Source: Euphorbia lathyris (lineage: Eukaryota; Streptophyta; Magnoliopsida; Malpighiales; Euphorbiaceae). Taken from it: DNA of 64,000 bases. The notes below the pieces were generated by a model. That model ran no database searches. It saw only the letters and a program-made list of their open reading frames with translations, and was not told the DNA's origin. Position numbers and translations under genes: made by a program. Below are positions 44,823 to 57,684 of the stretch, in pieces (position 1 is the first letter of the stretch; each line of letters begins with the position of its first letter). The stretch lies in assembly GCF_963576675.1 (NCBI RefSeq), contig NC_088916.1, positions 12,500,501 to 12,564,500 on the forward strand, given 5' to 3'.

Positions 44823-45880
44823 TAGATATGCAGAGAATTAGAGAGATTTAAGAGATTTATTTAAATTAAATAGAACTCTTAGATATAGTACGGATAAAAT
44901 AATATTTTTATAGATAAATATAATAATATAATCAAAATTATTATATTATATATTTTATCAGTAAAAAAGGAGGAAGTGACACCTCAGCTCCATCGTTACT
45001 GTTTTATATTATATATAGATTAGGAGCAATTTAATCTCAATAAACCTCCTAACTTATTTATCCTATAATTAATTTAATCCATAATCATAACCTATTTATA
45101 ATTGTCCGAAATTAAATTAATTCCTTAATTGGGCCTTAGTGGACTCAGTTGGGCTTCTGTCAATTAATTAACATTTGTTTCTCTTTTGGGTTCCAAGTCT
45201 TATGTGTGACCCATTAGGTTCTTATTGCTTCTAGCCGTATACAACCATTAAATTAATTTCTCAAAATTACATTCAATCTTTGTATAACGGAATGAGTACG
45301 CGAACTGTGATTAGCAGATCCAAAATATTCCCCCAGAGCTATAAGAAGACAGGTTGATTCCGTCGTTGACCTTTCCGTATTAGTTACAGTATAATTCGAT
45401 CCTTTATCAACTACATCCTTGAACAGAATCTTATGACTATGGATTATGTCAAGTCACATATAGCGAGATGTTCGTTTTACTTGTATAGGCCGAGTTAACT
45501 CCGAATAGATAGGTTAAGTGAAATCTCCATTTCAAGTCTTAAGGTATCACCTTGCAAGGATCTAGAGTCAAGTCTTCCACAAGCGATCCTTGGACATATC
45601 TCCCATTTATCAGGCTTGACAAATGCTCAATCCAATGTTAACTATCCTGCAATTACTTCCTGTGATACCCAACGTCTGCCGAACACACCCCAGAGTCATC
45701 CCTGTTATGGATCGTGTTAGAACAGGATCAAAACATCACATTCCATAATCTAGAATCATTAATTAACATTCCTTTGAGTCTGAGGATTATTTATACCTAT
45801 TAATACCAATGAGATGAACAGGTGACAAGGATAAATCTACCCATCATGTTATCTCAAGTCGAGCAATCCTAATGAACCCT
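43061..45880. repeat. family X LTR-like repeat, copy 3, with a Helitron inside
   Basis: The first part (43061-43489) matches copy 2 and the second part (about 45020-45880) matches copy 1; the intervening 43490-45019 is a Helitron. Read on the minus strand it has a TATATAAACCCC box near 43345 and ends GTTTATCA at 43061, as an LTR would. The far end lies close to the truncated gypsy RT at 45934. The autonomous relative is unknown. Confidence 0.65.
43490..45019 (-). mobile_element. non-autonomous Helitron with repeated 5' termini
   Basis: On the minus strand the 3' end is a hairpin CCGTGC-ATC-GCACGG, then ten bases and CTAG, followed by a T in the host. The 5' end is TCTATATATAATATAAAACA preceded by an A. 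TC..CTAG ends, a 3' hairpin and A/T insertion without duplication define Helitrons. The 5'-terminal segment (through GTAACGATGGAGCTGAGGTG) recurs about six times, near 43707, 43915, 44190, 44474, 44743 and 44972, spaced 208-284 bp. No Rep/helicase gene. Confidence 0.8.
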
Positions 45881-45933
45881 TTCATTGGATCCATGTAACT
45901 GTCCAGATATCTACATATCTGAAGCTTGTGAGA

Positions 45934-47962
45934 TCAGCTCTCTGTCTCGATGTGACTCATGAAACCATCCACGTTCGTGTGTAAGACACTTGATGCGGCA
46001 CTGTCAATCAACACATCATTGTGAGGCAATGCAAATTCATCTTTGGGGCAAGCATTGTTATGATCCCTGTAATCGACGCACATTCGCACTTTGCCGTCTT
46101 TCTTCGCGACTGGCACTACATTTGCCACCCATGGAGGATAGTCGATTACTTCGATAAAACCTACCTCTAACTGTTTCTTCACCTCCTCTCTGATCTTATC
46201 CGTCCATTCCAGCCTCATGCTTCGGACCTTCTATTTTACGGGTTTAGAATCCGGGTACGTTGGAGTACGGTGAGTTACGATTGATTGATCGATTCCCGGT
46301 ATGTCTTCGTACGTCCATGCAAACACTATTTCGTATTTTTTAATTATTCTCTCAAATTCTTTCCTCTCTTCACTAGTTAATTCTTGAGCAATTTGTATAA
46401 GTTTAGGATTTTCATCCGTGCTAAGATTGAAAGTTGACATTTCTATTGCATTTATTTCAAATGTAGGCATGTTATATGAATGAGAATGCATGGAATGATC
46501 AGAATCAACATCAAGCAAGTAAGCAAAACCAGAATTCATTTCATTGATAGTATTGGCGAGTACATCGTCAGATTCAAACAAAGCAGTAATACAATTGTCA
46601 TCATCGGGGTTCTCGGGCTCCTCATAGGCCTTGGAGGTGCTTGGTTCATCCACTGCTCTCACGGTTGGCTTAGTAGTAATGACCTGCTCCTCGGCATTCA
46701 GATCTAGCATCATGATCTCCTCTATGAAGCAGCTTGCCTCTCCTTTGCCCTAGTTGGTGACATCGTTGAAGATCTCGAAGCCTGGCAGAATATTTCCCTC
46801 GGTGCTAGTCCACGACTCAGGAGTTCCGGAATAAACTTTTTCGTGGCCCTCATTCACAAAATACATCTTTAGGCCCACCTTCCCCTCGCAACCTTTGTTG
46901 GACGTGCCTCCCATCTCATATCCCAAACCCCTCCGGGTGTTCTGACTCTTGAAGTCCGGTGATTCTGGCAGCCCTTAATGGTGTGCACCCAAGCCCATGC
47001 CGGGGATGAAACCCCCCTTCATCATCTTTATCACATCGGTGGTCATGCTAGACTCGTAGATCCCGGAAACTTGAAATACGAAGAAAAGTTGAGGCTCAAT
47101 CCCCAGTGCAGCCACGGAACTCAGCTTCTCGGCTCTGATAGTCACTATCTCCTCCCCGTAGAGGAATTTGATCATTTGGTGGAGCATGGAGGGAACACCT
47201 CCCAACTTATGGAACCTGGGGCGTCCCAGTAGTACAGCAAAAGTCACCGGTATGTCTAGCACCGTGAACTCAGTTTTCTCCTCATGCGGCCCCACTTTCA
47301 GCTTAGCCTTAAAAACTCCCTCGATGTGACGACGGCTATCATCGTAAACCCGAATTACCATCTTCGAAGCTGTCAAATCTCCCTTTTCTATCCCCAACTT
47401 GGATATCAGCTTCAAAGGGCACACATTAATGGTCGATCCATCATCCACCATCACACAGCTTGTTCTCTTTCCATTTATCTCAGCCCGGATGTACAGAGGC
47501 TTGTTGTGAGCCTTCCCCTCCTCCGGGAGATCTTCATCAGTGAAAGTGATCTCGGTCTTCTTCCGGGCTATGATTTCCCCCAGTAGCGCTGCCGGCTCAG
47601 TATCAGTAGAGATGACTAAGCTCTGCAGTTCCTTCATCAAATTTTCACGGTGGTATTTGGAATGGCACAAAACCTCCCACACCGTAGACTTAGCTTGTGT
47701 CTTCTTCAACTGCTCGAGGACTTGATCATCTGGCTTGGGAGCCGATCCTTCTCCTACCTCAGCCTCAACCATGGGTGCCTTCCCCTCGACGACATGACCC
47801 GATCTTGTCATAACGGTAATTTCCGGCTCATCATCAGATTCATTCCAAATATTGATAGGAGTTCCCCGATCGGAATCTTCCTCGTCCGAGGAACTTCCCC
47901 AAATATCCACCACCATCAGATCCATCACATGAGGGATGTTCGGATTTACGTTGGTTGTCCAA
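45934..47962 (-). pseudogene. Ogre/Tat-type gypsy pol fragment: protease, G-patch-like motif, RT start
   Basis: One minus-strand frame runs from the copia LTR at 47962 down to 45934, with in-frame stops at 46977-46975, about 46752-46750 and 46233-46231. In order: a linker, a retropepsin-type domain with VMVDDGSTINVCPL near 47430, VLLGRPRFHKLGG, a G-patch-like motif MMKGGFIPGMGLG at the first stop, an acidic linker, FERIIKKYEIVFAW, then the RT N-terminus (KKDGKVRMCVDYRDHN, LIDSAA...VDGF). The G-patch next to protease is typical of Ogre-like elements. RT is cut off after its first catalytic motif, near family X copy 3. Confidence 0.85.
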
Positions 47963-48987
47963 TGTTGAGTAAGTTCACTAACAAGAACAGGAACTGGAAG
48001 TTCATAAATCAAAGACAGAACAAAGTCAGCATAAACGAATCACACAACACAAGCTGAGTGGAACACAACTCAGCATCAAGAAAAGTCTTCTTTAGAACAA
48101 CGCTTGAAGACGAAGCTGACCGAAGACGCTGAGTAGAATGGAACTCAGTCTCCAATAAAGATAAAGATCAAAAGCAACATCAATTAAGTCAAGCTGAGTG
48201 TTCGTCAGGATAGCACCAATGATCCGTTGACTAGAAGACAAAGTCCGATAAAGGTCTGCACCAATTCAGAAGCCTCAGAATTACACTAAGAGACCTGTTC
48301 GAGACATATGAATCATCTGGCATTTGGCAAGAAGACAAACCTGGCGCTAGAAGACGAAACCTGGCGCAAGACGACGAAACTAGCAAGCCTGACATCTGCT
48401 AAATTCAGACGACAGGATTGGCCTGCAATTCTGGAAGCTGACCTATCAATGACAACAGAAGACCGTTTGAATTCAACGGATATGTCCGAATTCAAATCAT
48501 TGAAGCTTCAAAATTTCCTATAAATGGACAAGGCTATCACTTGGATCCATTGCCGAAATACAAGAGAGAAACAGACAAGCAAAATCTTCACCAAGTCAAA
48601 AGATCCAAAAGAGAAGCTGTTTGATTAGAAAAAGCAAAATCTTACACCCAATTCCAATCATTGTGTAAAAGCTAGAGTGAATTGTATTCATCTAAAGTGT
48701 TCTTGATTTTATGAGAATAATCTCTTATCAATTGTAAAGGTTAGAAGAGTGAAGCTGAGTACTCGGTTTTAGTACTCAGCGGTAGAGAAAATCTGAGTGT
48801 TCAGTTATAGCGCTCACGAATAGAGGACGGTACTCTTGCATACTCAATTGCTTTGTAAACGGTTTGTGCTCTACCTTTAAAGAGCTCAGTAGTGGATTGA
48901 AAAAGCCCGGAAGGACTCTGGGGACTGGACGTAGGCGGTGAGGCCGAACCAGGATAAGTCTGCTGAGTAATCTCTAACCCTCTCTCT

Positions 48988-49037
<50 letters not shown>

Positions 49038-49315
49038 TGCTTGCATAAAATGCTCAGTAAATAAATTGTATAAGCTGACACTGAGTAGTCAGAGTGCTGA
49101 GTTGGAAACTAACTTAAGTGTTATTTCCCAACTCATAACGAAAACAGCTCTAGTCAGCATTCGACTAAAGCTGTCTTACACCACACTCAGCATTGATGAC
49201 CTGAAATTGAGTTGAACCACCAAACATTCAATCAGCATTAATTAATGAAAAAGTTATATTAGTTCCTAACCCCCCCCCCTTGGAACTAATCCTAATACGT
49301 TACACGGGACCAACA
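47963..49315 (+). repeat. 5' LTR of the SIRE-type element
   Basis: 1353 bp, TGTTG...CAACA. It contains a (TA)n run (about 48990-49028), a nine-C run at 49271-49279 and many CTGAGT/ACTCAG hexamers. Confidence 0.85.
48990..49028. repeat. (TA)n microsatellite in the LTR
   Basis: About 20 TA units within the SIRE-type LTR. Confidence 0.9.
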
Positions 49316-49317
49316 AG

Positions 49318-49329
49318 TGGTATTAGAGC
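49318..49329 (+). other. primer binding site, tRNA-iMet with one mismatch
   Basis: TGGTATTAGAGC, two bases after the LTR. It differs at one position from the usual TGGTATCAGAGC. Confidence 0.8.
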
Positions 49330-49378
49330 GCAGTAGCTCACTATTCAAAGATAAAACTATCTTGAGCTGATCCCTGTA

Positions 49379-51120
49379 ATGGCTGAGAACAGCACTCGTT
49401 TCCTTCCCGAAAATCAAACAACACAGATACTCCCTGAGGGATTGTCTATAACTAGGCCTCCCCTGTTCTTTGGATCTAATTATACATTCTAGAAGAACAG
49501 GATGAAAAACTTTATTCAGGCAACAAACATGAGTACCTGGCTTGCTATAGTCCAAGGCCCATTTGTTCCCTACGAAATAGTAAACAGCGAGAAAGTCATT
49601 AAGAGTGAGGTTAAGTGGTCAGAAGATGACCTTAAGAAATTACAGAATAATGCTTCGGCTATCAATATGCTTCACTGTGCTTTAGATGCTGCAGAGTACA
49701 ACAAAATTTCAGGTTGTGAGTCAGCATAGGAAATATGTAAAAAGCTAGAGGTGACCTATGAAGGCACTAGCAAGGTCAAGGAGTCCAAAGTGAATTAGCA
49801 TATGCGGCTATATGAGCTGTTCGAAATGAATGTCAATGAAGACATCTCAGAAATGAACGCTAGATTCACCAACATCATAAATGAGCTTAAAAGACTCGGC
49901 AAGAACTTCACCGAAGAAGAACAGGTGAAGAAAATCTTGAGAAGTCTACCCAAAAGCTGGCAAGCCAAGAAAACAGCGGTGGAAGAAGCTCAGGACCTGA
50001 CCACGTACAAATACGATGAGCTCATTGGATCTCTACTGACCCATGAGATCTCAATGAAGAACTTTGAAGGAAAGGAGAAAACTGAGGACAAGAAGCAGAA
50101 GTCTCTTGTCATGAAAGCCGACTCAACTGAAGCTGACTCATCAGATGATGAGGAAATGGCCAAGTTTACCAGGAAGATGAAGAAGCTGTTCAAGAAAAAT
50201 GATAAGTACAGCAAAAGGCCATTCAAAAAAGTGATAAACACAAAGCTGAGTCTAGCGACAGCAGACACAAGAAGGACAGCTCGAAGCCCGTAACTTGCTT
50301 CGAATGCCATCAACCTGGACACATCAAATCAAGCTGTCCCACTCTGAAGAAAGACAAGAGGGGAAGAAGAAAGGCAATGTTGGCCACATGGATCGACAGT
50401 GATGAGTCAACCTCGTCAGAAGCTGATGCCACCGAGTCAACAAACATCTGTTTTATGGCTGACGAATACGCTGACCCCTGCCACTATGAGCAAGCTGACC
50501 TCTCTGGTGGGTCTGACCATGAGGAGCACTCAACCGAGGTAACATCTATACCCTTGCTTAGAAATGAAATGATAAATGCCCTGAGTGACCTATATACATT
50601 GATCAAGAAGTGTAATAAGAAAATAAAGGCACTCAGTAGGCGATGTGATGAGATAGAAGAGGTCAAACTCAGTGACCTCCGACATCTTCTCCAGGACAAC
50701 ACGAGGCAGGATGAAAATATTAAAATCATGCATCGGTTTGTCACTGAGGTCCAATCAGAATCTAAGAAACTGAGAAAGGACATCACATCAATAGAGACTC
50801 AGCTGAATACATCGGCTAAGAAGAGGTTCCATCCTAAAGCTGAGTACTCAGGTACCAGTCAGCAAAGGAGGAATACTCAGCAGAATGTTCAATGTGACTT
50901 CTGCGGAAAGAAAGGACATACCACAAAGGTATGTTGGCATGCTCAGCACAATCGTGCTGACCAAAAATGGAAACACCCTCAAAGGGTAGTTTATTGTGAC
51001 TTTTGTGGAAAAGATGGCCACACTATAAATGTATGTCGTCACAAATTTAAATATGATACATCACCTGTTCACTCTAACAAACGAGGACCCAAAAAGAATT
51101 GGGTACCTAAAAATAAGTAG
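49379..51120 (+). pseudogene. SIRE-type gag with three zinc knuckles, broken
   Basis: Starts at ATG 49379 (MAENSTRF). The gag domain is recognisable (NFIQATNMSTWLAIV ... LYELFEMNVNEDISEMN ... ILRSLPKSWQ). Three in-frame stops (about 49492, 49727, 49796) and a frameshift near 50229 break it. A CCHC knuckle, CFECHQPGHIKSSC, is at about 50299-50340; after a long acidic and helical region two more, CDFCGKKGHTTKVC and CDFCGKDGHTINVC, lie at about 50895-51030. Gag ends at TAG 51118-51120. It would package the element RNA; three knuckles is more than the single one of most copia gags. Confidence 0.85.
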
Positions 51121-51131
51121 TTATATTGTAG

Positions 51132-54100
51132 GTGAGCCTGAGTTGCACAGAGAAGTCAAAGCTATGGTACATTGACAGCGCATGCTCGAGGCATATGACT
51201 GGTGATGAAACTCAGTTCATCACACTTGAGCATAAACGAGGAGGAAACGTTAGTTTCGGAGACAACAAAAAGGGTAAGATAGTAGGGTCAGGTACCGTTG
51301 GTGGTAATCCTACTATTGAGTCAGTCTCCTTAGTCAGAGGACTCAAATATAACCTATTTAGTGCAGCTCAGCTGTGTGACAGTGGTAGAAAGGTTGTAAT
51401 TGATGCCACTGAGTGTAGAATACTCGAGGGAAAAACAAATGAATTGATTTTAACTGCCCCTCGTGTTGAAAATGTTTTCATGCTGAACTTGGAAAGGAAG
51501 TTTTCAAAAAATATATGTTTAGTGTCAAAGGAAGATAATTCCTGGCTATGGCATAGGAGACTTGGTCATGTAAGCATGGATCTCCTTGCAAAATTAGCAA
51601 GAAAGCAACTAGTTGAGGGTTTGCCCAAACTCAGGTTTGAAAAAGATCAATTATGTAATGCTTGTCAGCAAGGTAAACCAACTAAAAAGTCTTTTCAAAG
51701 CAAAAATATGGTCTCAACCAAGCGTCCATTAGAGTTGCTACACATGGATCTTTTCGGACCAGTCCAGCCGCTGAGCTTGGGTGGTAAGAGATTTTCCTTG
51801 GTCATTGTAGATGACTTTTCTCGGTATACTTGGATCATCCTGCTGAGTAGCAAGGATGAAACCTTTGAGATGTTTTCAACATTAGTTAAAAAGCTTGAAA
51901 ATGACAAAGACCTAAAAGTAGCTCATATCAGAAGTGATAATGGCGGAGAATTAAAAAACCAACAGTTTGATGAATTCTGTGAAGTCAGCGGCATTGACCA
52001 TAATTTTTCTGCTCCTAGAACTCCTCAACAAAATAGGGTACCTGAAAGGAAGAACAGAATGTTAGTCGAAATATCTAGGACAATGCTGAGTGAAAATAGG
52101 CTTCCAAAGTATTTCTGGGGAGAAGCTGTCAACACAGCATGCTATATACTCAATAGGGCTTTAGTTAGACCTATACTTAAGAAAACTCCCTATGAACTTT
52201 GGAAAGGAAGAAAGCCCAACATTGGATACTTTCGTGCCTTCGGGTGTAAATGTTTTATACTCAATACAAAAGAAAACCTTGCTAAGTTTGATGCTAAAGT
52301 TGACGAAGCGATCTTTCTAGGGTACTCAACTAACAGTAAAGCATATATGGTGTTCAATAAACGAACTCAGGTTCTAGAAAAGTCTGTACATATTGAGTTC
52401 GATGAAACTAACCCTGCAGGAAAGTCAAGTCAGTCTGCCGAAGATGACCCATGCTCAGCTTCCGGTGACCAAAATGGAGACGCTGAGTCATTACCACAGG
52501 GGCTGACCAAAGGTAAAAACGAACTTGAAATTACCTTTACTGACCAATCTAATCCTGCAGAAATTGTAGAAACACCTGCTCCTAAAAACTCCACGCTGCC
52601 AAAAGAAATTAAGATTCCAAGAGGACACTCGGAGAAGTCCATTCTTGATGCTGCTGAGAACAACCTGATGACGAGAAACCATCTCAGGAGGTACCTCAGC
52701 AATGTTGCGTTCGTCTCAGTTCATGAACCGAAGAACTTTTCAGAAGCTGAGCACGACGAATTCTGGATCAATGCTATGCAAGAAGAGCTTGATCAGTTCA
52801 AGAGAAATGAGGTATGGGAATTAGTGCCAAAACCTAGGAATCAAAAGACCATAGGAACAAAATGGGTATTCCGAAATAAGCTAGATGAACTAGGGAACGT
52901 AGTCCGGAACAAAGCTAGACTTGTAGCTCAAGGTTACAGTCAGCAAGAAGGTATTGACTATGGTGAAACCTTTGCCCTTGTAGCTAGACTAGAGGCTATT
53001 AGAATATTACGTGCATATGCTAGCTTCATGAACTTTAAATTGTTCCAAATGGATGTGAAAAGTGCTTTCCTTAATGGAGTTATAAAAGAAGAAGGATATG
53101 TTAGTCAGCCTCCAGGGTTTGAGGATCCTAAATTTCCAAACCACGTTTATAAACTCAAAAAGGCTCTGTACGGTCTAAAGCAAGCACCACGTGCTTGGTA
53201 TGAGAGACTAACCAGCTTTCTGTTGACTAGGAATTACGTCAGAGGTAAGGCTGATACAACCTTATTCATTAAGAAAAAGGGTAAAGATACCCTGCTGGCA
53301 CAGATATATGTAGATGAAATTATTTTCGGTGCTACTAACGAATCAATGTGCAAGGAATTCAGTAAGCAAATGCAGAGTTCAAGATGTCAATGATGGGAGA
53401 ACTGAACTTCTTCCTTGGACTACAAATCAAACAAGGAAAGAATGGCATCTTCATCAGCCAGACCTAATATGCCAAGGAGATACTAAAGAAGTTCAACATG
53501 GAAGGATGTAAGTCAATATCAACCCCAATGGGTACTGACACTGTGCTTTGCGCTGACGAGAAAGGTAAGTCAGTAGACAGCAAATTATATCGAGGTATGA
53601 TTGCCTCTCTACTTTATCTAACTGCTAGTAGGCCAGAGATTCAGTACTCAGTATGTTACTGTGCTAGATATCAAGCTGACCCAAAGGAATCTCACTATAT
53701 AGCTGTGGAAAGAATTTTGAGATATTTGCAGAGCTCAGTAAATGCAGGTTTATGGTATCCAAACACAAATGACTTCACACTCATTGGATACACTGACGCT
53801 GACTATGGACGGGACAAGCTAGATCATAAAAGTACTTCTGGAGGATGTCACTTCCTTAGAAGCTGTCTAGTGACTTGGTTCAGCAAGAAGCAGTCGTCAG
53901 TTGCCCAGTCAACAACTGAAGCTGAGTACATTGCTGCTGGAAGCCGTGTGGCACAAGTCCTATGGATTAAGCAACAGCTGGAGGATTATGGAGTGCAAAC
54001 TAAAACAATTGAAGTCAAATGCGACAATAAAAGTGCCATTGACCTATCCAAAAATCCAATCCAACATAGCAGGATGAAGCATGTTAGCATTAGGCATCAC

Positions 54101-54250
54101 TTCATTAGAGACCATGTACTCAAGGGTGAGATCAAGCTGACCTATGTTCCAACAGATGAAAAGCTTGCAGATATCTTCACAAAGCCACTGGCTCGTGAGC
54201 AGTTTAACATACTAAGGGAAGCTATCGGTATGTCTAATCCTCTTCAATAA
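51132..54250 (+). pseudogene. SIRE-type copia pol: protease, integrase, RT, RNase H, broken
   Basis: Order: protease ([13 protein letters not shown] near 51160), integrase zinc finger (HRRLGH ... CNACQQGK), integrase core ([24 protein letters not shown]), long acidic linker with Ser/Glu repeats, RT ([17 protein letters not shown], then the active site, here YVDEII near 53311 in place of the usual YVDDII), RNase H (GYTDADYGRD, SKKQSSVAQSTTEAEY, KCDNKSAIDL) and the end DIFTKPLAREQF. Integrase precedes RT, as in copia. A one-base loss near 53372 shifts the frame; the next segment has a TAA at 53467-53469. YVDE instead of YVDD is another probable loss-of-function change. Confidence 0.9.
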
Positions 54251-54914
54251 ATTTCTGCGCTGAATGAATGTTGAGTGATTATAATATACCGAGTGGTCAT
54301 TGCATGCTGAGTAACTATCATATGCTGAGCCAACTTGAATATCATGAAATCACTATATGCTGAGTAGATATACATGTTGAGTGATTACCAAACGCTGAGT
54401 TACTATACATGTGAACATGCCTTTTATACGAAATAACATATTCAGAACTTCAAACGGTTAGTATCCCAGATGCTGAGTAATGCAACTTGCACAATTAATG
54501 CTTGCACGCATATTTAAGTAGCCACCTAGGATGACATAAGCATAATGATTAGAAAACCATGCGCCGAATGTGTCATTAATGCCAGAGATAACTGTCGATT
54601 GATCAACTCGAGGATAAACCGCCATTACGACCTATCAGATCAATTCGAAACGATTATAAATAGTGGACGATTTCCCACTAACTTCTCTTTACGCTTGAAA
54701 TCTTTGGCATTCGATTTCTCTCTCTCTCAATTCCAAATCTTCTGCGTTTCTCAAATCCTCAAGAACACCATGTCTGACGATTCCCAGAACCACTCTAGAC
54801 GATCGATCTGACATTAATCCATCATCTCCTGCTGAGCAGGAATATCATGAGACTTCTACTGAGTCTCAGGAACAACCGCATGGTCAGCATGACCAAACAA
54901 AAGGCGAGGTCAGC
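54251..54914 (+). other. spacer between pol and the extra ORF
   Basis: Non-coding, dense in ATGCTGAGTA-like phrases (54260-54480). It ends with a possible small frame of uncertain meaning. Confidence 0.5.
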
Positions 54915-57684
54915 ATGCCTCGTAAAAACCCTCAAGCTGACCAACCAACTTCCTCGAAGAAGAAGAAGGAGAAAAAGAACGAGCAACCTAAGGAAAGGGT
55001 GTTCCTCCCAGTGTACAAAAACGTCAAAAATCTTAAAGTTGTCCGTTCCCGCTGTTTCTCCAAAGGATTTGTAGAAGTTAAGAAACCATTATGCGAATGG
55101 ATCTCAAAGAATGGCTGGACCAACCTCTTCTCTCTCCCTGGAACCACTTACCCGCAACTAGTCAGTGAATTTTACGCAAATCTAAGGGTTGCCAAAGATG
55201 ATGATGACTATTTAGTCACCAAGGTCAAGGATAAGGACATCACTATCACTTCGTCTTATCTTGCAAAGTTGCTAAAGTTGAAGGCAAAAGGATCAGAACT
55301 CAGATGCACGAACGACTACATGCGTGTTCATTACGTTATTGAGTTCTGTAAGCCTCCGAACCACAAGGGAGAAATCGCTAGTACCTGTATGGGTCAGGCT
55401 AAAAAACAAGCCCACTATATCCTGACCAACTTCTTGTTCCCTAAGGTCAACTCCTCCTCATCAGCTTCCAATTTTGAGCAGTGCTTTATTTGGCACATGG
55501 TGAACTACAAGCCGCTCAACATGCACGTCTTTCTCATCGGCGCTTTCCAACGCAGTCCCGACTCCCTTAGGATGGGTTCTCTCATCACAAAGATACTTCA
55601 GGATCACCAGGTCAGCTTAATAGAAGAAATTGAGATTGAGGGTATTGAAATCACTACAGCCGTGCTATTCGGCTTAGCTCACAACCAACCTATCAAACCC
55701 AAGAAAGGAAAGGGGGCTTTGGTTGAAGAAGAACCTGCTGAGGACGATCTGGGTGAAGGGGATAATATGGTTGAAGATGCATAGGCTGAGCAAACCAAGA
55801 AAGGGAAGAAAGTAATGGTTGAAGAAGCACCGGCTGTGCAAACCAAAAAGGAAAGAAAGAGGAAAGTTGACCAATCCTCAACCCCACTGAACAAAGATAT
55901 TAACCAAACGGTCAAGAAGATCAGGCTAATCACAATGGAGAAGAAAGCTGCTCTGGCTGAGTAAGCTAAAAGGGAAGCTGAGCCAGCTGAGAAAAGGAAG
56001 CAAGCTGACCTTGAGGAAGAAAGTGAGGAGACACCTGATCAGCCTCTAAAGAGGAAGAAAACCTCCGGGGTGACGCCAATAGATGCTCCCCCACTTGACT
56101 TTGTGGTTTCACAAGATTCACACTTTGTGCGAAGTCAAGAAATTGATCTGGAGAAGCCGCCTTGTGATCAAGATGAAGAACAAGGAGATACTGAGCAAAA
56201 GGCTCAAGCTGATAAGGTGGGCTTTGTTGAGCCGAGTAACACAGCTGCTGCTGAGCAAGCTGATAAGCCAAGAACTGAGTCTCCAGTGAAGGACAAGGTT
56301 GTGAAGAACCTTTCTACTGACCTAGGACTTGATGTTCTTTTGAGTCTCCAACATCTGTTACTGCTGACCCTTCTCCCACATCTACAAAGGGCAGTACCGA
56401 AAAGAGGTTTAAACGCAAAGCTCAGAAACCCAACATCATCGATCTGTTGGATGAATATCCTCTACGGGACCCTATCACAGACCTCACTAGGCGTCAATTC
56501 CAGTTCTTCACAGACATCACCGAGCCCTCTCCTGATAAAATCAAGGAAAAACAAGCCTCTGTTTCTCGTGCTGAGGAACAAGCCGACCCAAAAGCTGCTA
56601 AGGGTCCAATCTCTAAGGACACTTCTGCTCAACCTTCCACCGAGCAAGTGAACGAAGTTCCTGCTGCTCAACCCAAAGAGTTAACAAAGGAAGCCCCTGC
56701 TAAAGACAGTGCTGAGTTGCCACAACCTCAAATTTCGACTCAACTTCAGACTGACACTGAGCAGGTCAATAAAACTGCTGAGGAACCACTTTCTCCATCT
56801 ACTAGCAGTTAGCAAATCAGTCAGCTCCTGCTGCTGATCTGAATCAAAGTGTAGCTGCTGACCAAGTTGGCACCTCTAGTTCTGGGCAGCCCCTAAGTAC
56901 TCCAGTATCTGCTGCCGAACAAACGGCCCCTGAGACTATGCATACACAAACTGACGATGATTCCTACACCTTTCTCAATGCCTCTGAATCTGGTCGGCGA
57001 ATCATCCACTCAGCACATACGCTTCTTCAAGCAATAGATCAGTCTCATGCCGATGCTGCTGGGTCCATTCCTACTTAGCCAACTCAACTCTCCTCTGTCA
57101 CGCAACTTTTGATCGAACTCAAGGGTCTTAAGGAGCTGATGAGTGTTATGACCTCCTTGGTCTCTCAGCAGCCCAAGCAATAATTTATGGTCCAGCTGGA
57201 CGAACTTCAGCTGATGATGGTGAATCACATAAACTCCATTGAAGGGAAACTCAATGCCCTATCTGCTGCCAACTCATCATCCGCAACATCTGCTCAGCTT
57301 ACTCAGCATGTCACCCAGCTGACCTCCGAGCTAACCGGGGCTCATGAACTTATCTCCTCCACCTCTCAATGCTCCATTGAACAGATTGGTGAAGCCATTC
57401 GCCTACTCAACCTGAGCAAAGAGGAAATGGACACTGACCAAGTCAAGACTAATGAAATTCTGCAGTGCACTCAAGCAACACTTGCACATGTTCGACATAT
57501 CAATATTCAGCGAAATTCATATGATTCCGCCATGCTCAAGATGTACTATCAATCGTATGCACAAATGACCGACTCCATTACTTGGATTGGGAAATCACTT
57601 GAGTACTTACTCAGTATGCTCAGCGCCAATATTAAAATCCCCGCTTCAAGTATGGCTGATCGCATAGATGAAAAAAAGAGATAA
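54915..57684 (+). pseudogene. extra ('env-like'-position) ORF of the SIRE-type element, broken
   Basis: Begins MPRKNPQADQP with a Lys-rich stretch, followed by a folded domain of about 220 residues (FVEVKKPLCEWISKNGW ... YLAKLLKLKAKG ... CFIWHMVNYKPLNMHVFLIG) that resembles the plant 'putative plant transposon protein' domain (named from memory). A long low-complexity region rich in AEQ/ADQ/KPK follows, then a helical C-terminus (TQHVTQLTSELTGAHELI). Stops at 55782, about 55962, 56810, 57076 and 57181, and frameshifts near 56340 and later. SIRE elements are known to carry an ORF here; no signal peptide or transmembrane segment supports an envelope role. Confidence 0.7.
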
